Below are positions 35,860-44,057 of a stretch of DNA of 64,000 nt, in pieces. This DNA is from Prevotellaceae bacterium (GTDB taxonomy: Bacteria > Bacteroidota > Bacteroidia > Bacteroidales > Bacteroidaceae): NCBI GenBank assembly GCA_015256945.1, contig JABZLB010000004.1:46708-110707 (forward strand). Direction: 5' to 3'. The notes beneath the pieces are model-generated. The model saw only the letters and a list, made by a program, of their open reading frames with translations, made no database searches and had not been told where the DNA came from. Within the stretch, counting starts at the first letter, position 1, and every line of letters starts with the position of its first letter. Made by a program: the position numbers and the translations under genes.

Positions 35860-36570
35860 TCAATGTGTAAATCCGCGCAAAAGATTGACATCTCGTTTGA
35901 AGTTATATTTTTTTCCGTCGGCCCCTTCAGCTTTTACCACAACATAATATACGCCTTGTTTAACATCTTTACCATTAAATTTTCCATCCCATCCTGCTGC
36001 CGGGTCAGTCCATGAATAAAGCTTTTGTCCCCATCTGTTGTAAATAACGGCTTCAAATTTTACAATGCTTTTCCATCCGTCCTTAGCCTTGTAAATATCA
36101 TTTATTCCATCACCGTTAGGCGAAAAGGCATTTGGCATATCAAGTTTGCTTTCTGATATGGTAATACTTATGGGTGTAGCATCTGTTGTCCAATATGTAT
36201 TTGTATATGCAATAGTATCATTTCCCTGTACAAAAACGGCCCATAACTCAATGCGATGTGTGCCTGCTTCGGTAAAGGTATAGCTTGTTTGTTCATCATA
36301 TCTGATAAGATAGGGAGCATCTCTCTTGCCGTCTTTATAGAAATGCCATTCGTAATGTACATTCCATCCCGTTGTATTTTCTGCTCCTGATGAAAATGAA
36401 ACCGTTAAGGGTGCCGACTCAGAGATAACCGTTTCTGTTTGTGTTGTACCATCACTATTGGTATATGAGGCAGTGGGAGCGATTGAAGGGAGCGACTGTG
36501 CGCATGCTGAAGTTAAGAAAAACGGGAATGCAAGAAACAAAAGGAGCAAATAATACCTCATAATTGACAT
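35860..36570 (-). CDS. Small secreted protein with PKD-like and gliding-motility (type B) C-terminal domains
   Basis: A 236-residue exported protein. The signal peptide is best read from the second Met (MRYYLLLLFLAFPFFLTSAC). A PKD-like domain follows (about 40-135; WHFYKDGKRDAPYLIRYDEQ, GTHRIELWAVF). The C-terminal 85 residues match the gliding motility-associated domain of type IX secretion cargo (AFSPNGDGINDIY, VIYNRWGQKLYSW, GVYYVVVKAEGADGKKY). Type B cargo are normally much longer; here almost nothing but the sorting domain and one PKD-like domain remains. A -7 box lies at 36590-36597. The secretion system itself is not in this window. Confidence 0.85.
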   Translation of the reverse strand: MSIMRYYLLLLFLAFPFFLTSACAQSLPSIAPTASYTNSDGTTQTETVISESAPLTVSFSSGAENTTGWNVHYEWHFYKDGKRDAPYLIRYDEQTSYTFTEAGTHRIELWAVFVQGNDTIAYTNTYWTTDATPISITISESKLDMPNAFSPNGDGINDIYKAKDGWKSIVKFEAVIYNRWGQKLYSWTDPAAGWDGKFNGKDVKQGVYYVVVKAEGADGKKYNFKRDVNLLRGFTH

Positions 36571-36589
36571 TATATAGAAGAATAATATG

Positions 36590-36597
36590 CAAAGATA
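36590..36597 (-). promoter_or_regulatory. -7 element for the type-B-CTD gene
   Basis: On the minus strand TATCTTTG, fitting TAnnTTTG, 19 bp before the start codon at 36570 (or 28 bp before the second Met). No clear -33. Confidence 0.5.
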
Positions 36598-36691
36598 GCT
36601 ATTTGCTATATAAAAGGAAACCTTTTGGGTTTAAAAGATAGTATATAGTTAGTTTTTTTATGATTGGGTAAGAATGATGCAATAATTTTTG

Positions 36692-36699
36692 TATTTTTG
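36692..36699 (+). promoter_or_regulatory. -7 element for the LysM gene
   Basis: TATTTTTG fits TAnnTTTG, 39 bp before the start at 36739. The -33 is not clear. Confidence 0.45.
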
Positions 36700-36738
36700 C
36701 AGTTGGTAAGTATACTCTTACTGTTCAGAAATTAAGAT

Positions 36739-38097
36739 ATGATGAAGTTTATTTTAAGATATTTTCTTTCAGTTGTTTTGGCGTTTATGTGCTTGCAGGT
36801 AGCCGGACAGAATACAAAATGGCGCGATGTATATAAGGTAAAGAAAAAGGATACGGTGTATGGCATAGCCCGAAAGTATAATCTTACGGAAGAAGAACTG
36901 GCTAATGCCAATCCTGAAATGAAGTCACCTGGATATGTATTGAAAAAGGACGACTTTATTTTTATACCTTTTACCTCCTCGTCAGCATCTAAAACCCCAT
37001 CATCTGGCAGGCTGGCAGCTGCGAATACAGGAAAAGGAAGTGTCATCCGTGTGGGCATTATGCTGCCACTTCATCGCGTTGACGGCGACGGTTTACGTAT
37101 GACCGAGTATTACAGAGGCTTCTTAATGGCCTGCGACAGCTTGCGACAGCAGGGTATTTCTGTGGATATTCACGCATGGAATGTGACAGCTAATGACGAC
37201 ATTACAAAAATAACGGCCGATCCCGCAGCTGCACAATGTAACATGATTTTTGGCCCGCTCTATTCAGGACAGGTGCATGGGCTGGCAGAATTTTGTCGTG
37301 CCCGTGATATTAAAATGATTATACCATTTTCTATCAATGGTGATAATGTGTCGTTATATAATCAGATTTATCAGGTTTGGCAAAGCCCGGACCGTTTGAC
37401 TAACAGCGCTATTGAATATTATTTAAAGACTTTTCCACATGCGCATGCTGTGTTTGTTGACAGTAATGACAAAACATCGAAGAAGGGAAGCTTTACATTT
37501 GGGCTGCGCCAGAGGCTTGGAGCATTGGGCCAGAATTATGGAATTACAAACCTTACAAGCTCAGCTGATGCTTTTGCTAAGCAATTTAGTAATAAAGAGC
37601 CCAATGTTGTTATCATTAATACGGGACGTTCTCCGGAACTGACGGCGTTGTTAAACAAGCTCCAGATTTTGCGTGCGTCTATGCCCGGACTACGTATAAG
37701 CTTGTGGGGATATACTGAATGGTTGATGTATTTAGGTATTGACAAGGAAAAGTTCCATCAGTTTGATACCTATATTCCTACTACTTTCTTCTATAATCCT
37801 TATGACGAGCGTACACGTCGGTTTGAAGTAAGCTATCGCAATTGGTTTCATACGGATATGCAACAAGCCTTGCCGCGCTTTGCCATTACAGGCTATGACC
37901 AGGCACAATTCTTCATTCGTGGTTTTGCAAATCATGGAAAAGACTTTAGGGGAACGCTTAATCAAAGCAGCTATCGTGCCATGCAATCGCCATTAAGCTT
38001 TAAGCAAATCAGCTCGGCCGGGATGCAAAACGATTATTTTGAGCTTGTACATTTTCGTACAGATGGAGGAATTGACGCTTTAAGTTATGCACGATGA
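36739..38097 (+). CDS. LysM domain fused to a periplasmic-binding-protein-like domain
   Basis: This 452-residue exported protein has a signal peptide (about 1-24, ending CLQVAGQ). A single LysM domain follows (about 31-78; VYKVKKKDTVYGIARKYNL, ANPEMKSPGYVLKKDDFIFI), then a Ser-rich linker. The rest is a type I periplasmic-binding fold resembling branched-chain amino-acid receptors (VIRVGIMLPLHRVDGDGLR, MIFGPLYSGQVHGLAEF, VVIINTGRSPELTALL). LysM should hold it on peptidoglycan; the ligand is unknown. No ABC transporter genes are nearby. An OMP gene follows after about 95 bp. The fold is clear, the role is not. Confidence 0.8.
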   Translation: MMKFILRYFLSVVLAFMCLQVAGQNTKWRDVYKVKKKDTVYGIARKYNLTEEELANANPEMKSPGYVLKKDDFIFIPFTSSSASKTPSSGRLAAANTGKGSVIRVGIMLPLHRVDGDGLRMTEYYRGFLMACDSLRQQGISVDIHAWNVTANDDITKITADPAAAQCNMIFGPLYSGQVHGLAEFCRARDIKMIIPFSINGDNVSLYNQIYQVWQSPDRLTNSAIEYYLKTFPHAHAVFVDSNDKTSKKGSFTFGLRQRLGALGQNYGITNLTSSADAFAKQFSNKEPNVVIINTGRSPELTALLNKLQILRASMPGLRISLWGYTEWLMYLGIDKEKFHQFDTYIPTTFFYNPYDERTRRFEVSYRNWFHTDMQQALPRFAITGYDQAQFFIRGFANHGKDFRGTLNQSSYRAMQSPLSFKQISSAGMQNDYFELVHFRTDGGIDALSYAR

Positions 38098-38191
38098 CTG
38101 ACGTTTAAGGATGAAGTGTGATTGTATTTTTTGCAATGGGAGTTTCACATCGTGCGTAAAATCTATTGGAAAAATGATTTTAAAACAAAAC

Positions 38192-38950
38192 ATGATAAGC
38201 AAATTTAAGCATACACTGTTATGCCGTGTTCTTGCTGTTATTGCAATGTTCTGTCTGACTTCTGTGGCAAATGCGCAGGTTGGTGACCATCGTAATACAC
38301 TTTCAATAGGCTTTAATGGCGGATATAATCTCACAAACATTCGCTTTTCACCTAAAGTTGTACAAACGATGAAAGGTGGTTTTACAGGAGGTTTCACCGC
38401 ACGTTATACGGTTGAGAAGTATTTTTCTACCATTGCATCGGTGCAGGCTGAGGTAAATTTCGCTCAATTGGGATGGAAAGAAGACATTCAAACCATCGAT
38501 AATAAACCCGTTATTAATACCGTTACTGGTGTGCCCGAGAAGTATGAACGTACTATTAATTACGTTCAACTGCCGTTTATGACCCATTTAGCCTGGGGTA
38601 AGGAGAACAAAGGCTTCAATTTTTTTGTAAATGCAGGACCGCAATTTGGATTATATCTCGGTGAAAATACAACAAGTAACTTTGAATTTGCCAATCGAAA
38701 TACGGCTGATCGTGCCAACAGTACTGCTGCACAAGATACGATGAATGTACAGAAAAAGTTCGACTATGGCATTACATTGGGCTTAGGTATGGAGTATGCT
38801 GCAGCTAAAGCAGGCCGATTTCAAGTTGAAGCACGGTACTATTATGGGTTAGGTAACATCTATGGTGACTCGAAAAAAGACTATTTTGGTTCGAGTAATT
38901 TTGGCACAATTACCATAAAGATGGCTTATCTTTTCGATATTATGCGCTAA
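38192..38950 (+). CDS. Outer membrane beta-barrel (porin family) protein
   Basis: The frame opens at 38111, but the best start is ATG 38192, giving a signal peptide (MISKFKHTLLCRVLAVIAMF, cleavage after ANAQ); ATG 38174 is possible. The mature part of about 225 residues has alternating aromatic strands (LSIGFNGGYNLTNIRFSP, FNFFVNAGPQFGLYLGE, GRFQVEARYYYGLGNIYG), typical of the small OMP_b-brl_2 barrels of Bacteroidetes. Its partner may be the LysM protein encoded just upstream. Some members of this fold (PorT) serve type IX secretion; nothing here proves that. Confidence 0.78.
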   Translation: MISKFKHTLLCRVLAVIAMFCLTSVANAQVGDHRNTLSIGFNGGYNLTNIRFSPKVVQTMKGGFTGGFTARYTVEKYFSTIASVQAEVNFAQLGWKEDIQTIDNKPVINTVTGVPEKYERTINYVQLPFMTHLAWGKENKGFNFFVNAGPQFGLYLGENTTSNFEFANRNTADRANSTAAQDTMNVQKKFDYGITLGLGMEYAAAKAGRFQVEARYYYGLGNIYGDSKKDYFGSSNFGTITIKMAYLFDIMR

Positions 38951-39003
38951 TCATATCGCAAGAAATAATAACAATTACATAACATTTATAAAAACACAAA
39001 ACT

Positions 39004-40539
39004 ATGTTTGAGAACCAACCTAAGGGCCTTTATGCACTGGCCTTAGCAAACACAGGTGAGCGTTTCGGCTATTATACGATGCTCGCTATCTTCGTGCTTT
39101 TCCTTCAGGCTAATTTTGGATGGGGTGAAGGACTTGCAGGAACGGTTTATTCTACGTTCCTTATGTTAGTTTACTTCCTGCCTATTGCGGGTGGAGCAGT
39201 TGCCGATAAGATAGGATTCGGTCGCTGTGTCACCTTTGGCATCCTTATTATGTTCTTAGGTTATCTGGTCCTTGCGGTGCCAGCTGGTGCCGGTCCTGTT
39301 GCAATTGCGATGATGGCAGCCGCTTTATTGATGATCTGTGTAGGGACATCACTCTTCAAAGGCAATTTACAGGTAATGGTTGGAAAGCTATATGACGATG
39401 CCAAATATAAAGAACAGCGCGACTCTGGCTTCTCAATCTTTTATATGGCCATCAATATTGGTGCACTCTTTGCGCCGACAGCTGCTACTAAATTAATGGA
39501 TTGGGCACAAAAATCATTAGGTGCTTCTGAGCAGACGGCATACCATTATGCTTTCGGTGTGGCTTGTTTGTCACTGATAGTATCCATTGCAATCTATTAC
39601 AGTTTCCGCTGGACGTTCACACATGTTGACAATACGGCAAAAAAAATCAAGGCGGAAGCAGATGAGATGGCAGAGAAAATGGTTGCAAAAGCACATGTTG
39701 AAACCGCAGAAGAAAAGGCTGATACACACAGCCGTCTTGTTGCTTTATTCCTGGTTTTTGCCGTAGTTATCTTCTTCTGGATGGCTTTTCATCAGAACGG
39801 ATTGACGTTAACCTATTTCGCACGCGACTTTACGCAAACTACTGCGACGGGTTTTGTGGCTATGCTTTTTGACGTAACCAACCTTCTTGGCGTAATATTT
39901 ATTGTGTATTCACTGTTTGCTTTGTTTCAGAGTAAAACAGTAAAAGGTAAAGTTATTGCTGGATTGGTTATTGTTGCATCCTGTTCTTTTCTTGGCTATA
40001 AATATGGATTGATACTCGCAGAAGGTGGTATGGAGATAGAAGTACCTCTTTTCCAGCAGTTTAATCCAAGCTTTGTAGTGATGCTTACCCCTGTTAGCAT
40101 GGGTATTTTCGGATGGCTTGCTTCACGCAAGAAAGAACCATCGGCTCCCCGTAAGATTGGTTATGGTATGCTTGTAGCAGGTATTGGCTATGTTGTTATG
40201 GTGTTGGCTTCATTAGGTTTAAGCTATAACCTTACCGATGCACAGCGTGTAAGCCCCATGTGGCTGGTTAGTACCTACCTTATTTTAACCTTTGCTGAAT
40301 TGCTCCTTTCGCCTATGGGTATCAGCTTTGTGAGCAAAGTTGCTCCACAAAAGTATCAGGGACTGATGATGGGATGCTGGTTTGGTGCTACGGCTATCGG
40401 CAATTTCCTGGTACAGATACCTGCTTATCTATGGAAGAATATTCCTTTACCAGCTGTATGGGGCGTACTTGTTGCCCTGTGTGTAGCCAGCTTTATCTTT
40501 GTCTTTGCAGTGATGAAGAAGCTCGAAAAGGTTTGCTAA
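39004..40539 (+). CDS. Peptide MFS transporter (POT/PTR2 family)
   Basis: A 511-residue inner-membrane transporter of the proton-coupled oligopeptide family with about 14 helices. The second signature is clear (FSIFYMAINIGALFAP). The first, ExxERFxYY, reads NTGERFGYY: Glu19, Arg20 and the two Tyr are present, but Asn16 stands where the first Glu of the ExxER motif belongs. That Glu takes part in proton coupling in characterised members. A hydrophilic loop (about 210-245, rich in Ala, Glu and Lys) splits the two halves. A terminator follows. Confidence 0.92.
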   Translation: MFENQPKGLYALALANTGERFGYYTMLAIFVLFLQANFGWGEGLAGTVYSTFLMLVYFLPIAGGAVADKIGFGRCVTFGILIMFLGYLVLAVPAGAGPVAIAMMAAALLMICVGTSLFKGNLQVMVGKLYDDAKYKEQRDSGFSIFYMAINIGALFAPTAATKLMDWAQKSLGASEQTAYHYAFGVACLSLIVSIAIYYSFRWTFTHVDNTAKKIKAEADEMAEKMVAKAHVETAEEKADTHSRLVALFLVFAVVIFFWMAFHQNGLTLTYFARDFTQTTATGFVAMLFDVTNLLGVIFIVYSLFALFQSKTVKGKVIAGLVIVASCSFLGYKYGLILAEGGMEIEVPLFQQFNPSFVVMLTPVSMGIFGWLASRKKEPSAPRKIGYGMLVAGIGYVVMVLASLGLSYNLTDAQRVSPMWLVSTYLILTFAELLLSPMGISFVSKVAPQKYQGLMMGCWFGATAIGNFLVQIPAYLWKNIPLPAVWGVLVALCVASFIFVFAVMKKLEKVC

Positions 40540-40568
40540 GTCCTACACAATCATTTAATAATAAAAAT

Positions 40569-40604
40569 AAACATGGAGCCATTGTACTGGCTCCATGTTT
40601 TTTT
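40569..40604 (+). terminator. Terminator of the peptide transporter gene
   Basis: AAACATGGAGCC, 8-nt loop, GGCTCCATGTTT, followed by a T run: a perfect 12-bp stem. Confidence 0.9.
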
Positions 40605-40636
40605 ATGTCTTAGTATATATAAAAAGAGGGAATGTT

Positions 40637-40667
40637 TTTGGTTTATTCAGAAAAATATGTACCTTTG
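40637..40667 (+). promoter_or_regulatory. Promoter of the tRNA-Thr/tRNA-Gly unit
   Basis: TTTG (40637-40640), 19 bp, TACCTTTG (40660-40667): perfect consensus, ending 9 bp before tRNA-Thr. Confidence 0.85.
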
Positions 40668-40676
40668 CAACGCATT

Positions 40677-40749
<73 letters not shown>

Positions 40750-40795
40750 CAAGGTAGAGGTCTGCTTTTCAGACAAGCGATGCTTCTTTATTTTT

Positions 40796-40866
40796 GCGGA
40801 ATTAGCACATCGGTAGTGCACGGGCTTCCCAAGCCTGGGAGGCGGGTTCGATTCCCGTATTCCGCT
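40796..40866 (+). tRNA. tRNA-Gly(CCC)
   Basis: A 71-nt cloverleaf with acceptor GCGGAAT/ATTCCGC, anticodon loop TTCCCAA (anticodon CCC, reads GGG) and T loop GGTTCGATTCC. CCA is not encoded. It lies 46 bp after tRNA-Thr and is probably on the same transcript. Confidence 0.95.
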
Positions 40867-41152
40867 CTTAAGGCAATGCCTTTTTTGAACAAACACTATT
40901 TATTTGTACTGTTTTTATTACAAATAAATTATTTGATTATATTACGATACCATCATTTTTATATTATCTGTATTTCAGTTTTGCCAGTATAGTATTATTG
41001 TCCTGTTGAAACAGTACGACAATATTATGCAGGCAATATCAGGCATTTACCAGATAAAAGTGATGTTTTGCTACCATCTTTATACGCGTTTTATTGCAGC
41101 AAAACACCATCCCTACACTTGGTTTATTTCTTTCTTTGTCAACGAATACTGC
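40867..41152. other. Gap between tRNA-Gly and the convergent phosphoethanolamine transferase gene
   Basis: AT-rich. The only structure seen is a 9-bp inverted repeat (TGTTTTGCT at 41064, AGCAAAACA at 41098), which might serve as a terminator but lacks a T run. Confidence 0.4.
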
Positions 41153-42850
41153 TTATTTGAAAAACGTTGACAACAATACGGCGTGATTATGGTCATCAAG
41201 ATAGTAACGCTTTCCAAGGCGATAGGACCGGTTTGTAAGCGACAACCTATCGTCACAAGCGTGTGCACGTATGCCGGCTATGGAAAGCATGGTAGGAAAT
41301 ACTGATGCATTCGATTCAACACCCTTATTTAAATTGCCATGCAATGCACTTACAATATAAGGATATTGTTGGTCAAATTGTTTTGATGTCCACAGTAAAA
41401 GCGGCACATCCGTATCGTATTCGGAAGGCCTTGGCGAAGCATGAAGAAACAGATGACGTTTATCATCAAATATGTTTTCGCCGTGATCAGAGGTGTACAG
41501 CATCGCAGAAATACAGTGCCGTGCACGTAAAATACCAATCAATCGCGCTAAAATACGGTCGGTGTGCAATATGGTGTTATCGTAAGCATTGATTAATTGC
41601 GGACGGTTTTCTGCCTTAGCCTCAGTGGGTTCGTCAGGCAAGAATCGTGCATTTGCACGTGAATACCGGTCGCGGTAATTGAAATGCGACCCGTACATGT
41701 GTAGAACTATAAAGAGTTTTTTGGGGTGTTTGTCCAGTTCTTGCGTTACATAGGTAAGCAATTGCTCGTCATCAGGGCGGCGTGAGGGTTGTTTTTCGCG
41801 TATGAAACAAACCTCATCGGCCTGTTCTCCAAGGAAATCGATGTACGAATGATTACGCAATTGGTTTGAGAAAAAAGCAGTATGGAATCCCGCTTCACCA
41901 AAAGCGGCCAGTATTCCCTTCTCATGATACAGTCGCGAATGGTCATCGGCCCGTGCTGCTGTAAGCAGCATGGGTACACTTTTATGTGTTGTATTCGATT
42001 GCGATCTTACGTTTTTGAATACCATTAAACGGTTTTCACGCGACAGTTCAGGATTGGTAGGTCGCGCGTATCCATAGAGTTGGAAGTTGCGTGAGCGTGC
42101 CGTTTCGCCAACAACAAGCACATAAACTTCTGTGGAATCAGTATGATGTGTAGCCCTTGCGCCAAATTTGAAATGGGCTACACGCTCCTGATAATGGTCG
42201 GAAAGCCAGCTTTCGTGTATCGCCAGACCAAGATTGTAGAACACATTTACAGGATAAACATTATTCTCTACATGGTATTCGAACCGCCCGCTGCGTTCTT
42301 CTCCTTGCGGATATACAGCATAGAGCAGGGCAGTTAATAACAGCATACCACCTCCAATGCGAAGTGACATACGGCGCATACGGTGCTGGAAGTCTGTATT
42401 TAATAACGTCTTCTTTTTCCATTGCCATGCAGCAAGTACAAGTAAAGGAATGTAAAGCACAACAACCCCTGTTACAGCGGGAATAAGATTATCCAGTAAC
42501 TCCAGTGCCTCATCAGGGTTTGTCGTAGCCAGATTCAGAAACATGTCTACCGCAATTGCACCACCGCCATACAAATAAACCAACACCATCTGGAAGGCTG
42601 CAAAGAACACAAGTGGAAACAACAGCCACACCTGCCGTCCTGTTTTGTGCGATAACGCCATGAGCCAGACATAGAAAGCCAGAGGCATAATAACGCTGAC
42701 CACATTTGCCAACAGCGGTATTGGGTTTGTAAAAGCCAATGTGAAGTTGGGAATTGCAATGGCTAATACCATATATATAAAAAGGAACCGCGCAGAAAAA
42801 AGATACTGGCGCACTGTCGAAAAGTTATAATGTTTACCGAACATCATCAT
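41153..42850 (-). CDS. Phosphoethanolamine transferase (EptA/EptC-like)
   Basis: This 565-residue inner-membrane enzyme would transfer phosphoethanolamine from phosphatidylethanolamine to a surface glycolipid. Five helices cover about residues 1-195; a periplasmic alkaline-phosphatase-fold domain follows. Metal-site and nucleophile segments are visible: VLVVGETARSRNFQLYGY, NTTHKSVPMLL (nucleophile Thr by alignment), HMYGSHFNYRDRY and YTSDHGENIFDD. Such enzymes modify lipid A or core sugars and can protect against cationic peptides; which target applies is unknown. It is the third gene of a leftward cluster with a D15-type barrel and a PCMD protein, 16 bp after the barrel gene. Confidence 0.88.
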   Translation of the reverse strand: MMMFGKHYNFSTVRQYLFSARFLFIYMVLAIAIPNFTLAFTNPIPLLANVVSVIMPLAFYVWLMALSHKTGRQVWLLFPLVFFAAFQMVLVYLYGGGAIAVDMFLNLATTNPDEALELLDNLIPAVTGVVVLYIPLLVLAAWQWKKKTLLNTDFQHRMRRMSLRIGGGMLLLTALLYAVYPQGEERSGRFEYHVENNVYPVNVFYNLGLAIHESWLSDHYQERVAHFKFGARATHHTDSTEVYVLVVGETARSRNFQLYGYARPTNPELSRENRLMVFKNVRSQSNTTHKSVPMLLTAARADDHSRLYHEKGILAAFGEAGFHTAFFSNQLRNHSYIDFLGEQADEVCFIREKQPSRRPDDEQLLTYVTQELDKHPKKLFIVLHMYGSHFNYRDRYSRANARFLPDEPTEAKAENRPQLINAYDNTILHTDRILARLIGILRARHCISAMLYTSDHGENIFDDKRHLFLHASPRPSEYDTDVPLLLWTSKQFDQQYPYIVSALHGNLNKGVESNASVFPTMLSIAGIRAHACDDRLSLTNRSYRLGKRYYLDDHNHAVLLSTFFK

Positions 42851-42866
42851 ATTTTAAGCCCTTTTC

Positions 42867-44057
42867 TTAAAAAGCTTCATTGATATTAAATATAAAACCG
42901 CCTTGCCCGGCTTTGCCAAAGCCATAATCGAGCCTGAGATTCACGTTCTTTTTAAACTCCCATCGATAGCCTATACCGTAATCAGGCAGCATATGTTTTA
43001 TTCTTATCTTGCTGAACTTATTGAATATCGTACCAGCCCCTGCCCATACAACAATGCCGTTTCGGTGCCAAATATGCTGCCGAATCTCTAACTGGGCTTC
43101 AATTTTATGCTTGTCACGGTATCGTCCTTCATAGTATCCGCGCATTGAATCGCTATTGCCAAGCAGCGCCATTGCAGCCCATGAGGGATGTCCGAAGTTA
43201 AGTATCGAACGCAAATCGGTAGCAAAAACAGCACCGTTCCATATAGGGAGATAGCTGCTTACATGCAGACTGGTGGTGTGATAACTATAATAATTGCCTG
43301 TAAATTCAGGACGAAAGTATTGCTGTAATTCCATACATACACCACGATGGGGGGCTGTAAGATTATCGCGTGTATCATAAAGCAATGACAAACCAATTCC
43401 CGTGTTTATTATTTTACGGCGTTGCCCGTTAAGCAATTCGGGACGTTCAACATTACCTGCCATCACACTGTTTATGGCAATAGAAGGTCCTGCAAAAAGA
43501 TTTTCGGCAGCCTGGAACAGCCAGCTGGCCTGTAATTTAAACTGAAAATATTTTATTTTGCTCTTGTTGCTGTTGTCATTTCCCATGTCATACCCAACAC
43601 CCCATATATAATTTGGAAAATATGAGAAAGAGGTATTGTAATTAATACGTTGCCTGTCGCCCGGAAAGACATGTGTTCCACGTATTCCAATCTTACAAAA
43701 ACCAACGATAGAGAAATCTGTATATAGTGAAACGTTGCTGGGAACAAGCAGACTATCGGATGCAGATGTGCGATAAATGCCCGATGCGACAATACCAATC
43801 CCCAGCTTTGTATCGGTGCTATAATGAGGGCCGCCGATGAAAGAAATGTCAAATTTCTTTTGTTTCTTTTCCCGATTGCTTTCTTCAAAATACTTAAGAA
43901 AGCGTGAAAACAAACTCGTTTTTTTCGTTGTGATTATTGTATCGCTCTTTAAAGTCTGCTCCTTCGTGATAGAATCAGACGGAGAAAACGATGTTTCGTG
44001 CGCCAGACCATATTGTGACGCAAAAAGAATAACAAAGAAAACGAGTTGTCTTTTCAT
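42867..44057 (-). CDS. Outer membrane D15/BamA-type beta-barrel without POTRA domains
   Basis: This 396-residue protein has a signal peptide (MKRQLVFFVILFASQYGLAH) and a 16-strand-type surface-antigen barrel. GDRQRINYNTSFSYFPN, DTRDNLTAPHRGVCMELQ and NLRLDYGFGKAGQGGFIF are the family cues, the last being the conserved final strands; it ends in Phe. The stretch before the barrel (about 30-70) is too short for POTRA repeats, so it is not a complete BamA. It overlaps the preceding PCMD gene by one base, so the two are translationally coupled. Role unknown. Confidence 0.83.
   Translation of the reverse strand: MKRQLVFFVILFASQYGLAHETSFSPSDSITKEQTLKSDTIITTKKTSLFSRFLKYFEESNREKKQKKFDISFIGGPHYSTDTKLGIGIVASGIYRTSASDSLLVPSNVSLYTDFSIVGFCKIGIRGTHVFPGDRQRINYNTSFSYFPNYIWGVGYDMGNDNSNKSKIKYFQFKLQASWLFQAAENLFAGPSIAINSVMAGNVERPELLNGQRRKIINTGIGLSLLYDTRDNLTAPHRGVCMELQQYFRPEFTGNYYSYHTTSLHVSSYLPIWNGAVFATDLRSILNFGHPSWAAMALLGNSDSMRGYYEGRYRDKHKIEAQLEIRQHIWHRNGIVVWAGAGTIFNKFSKIRIKHMLPDYGIGYRWEFKKNVNLRLDYGFGKAGQGGFIFNINEAF

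Noticed and set aside
40788..40795. TATTTTTG in front of tRNA-Gly as a separate promoter
   Set aside because: It ends at the first base of the mature tRNA, so transcription would start inside the gene. Read-through from tRNA-Thr is more likely.
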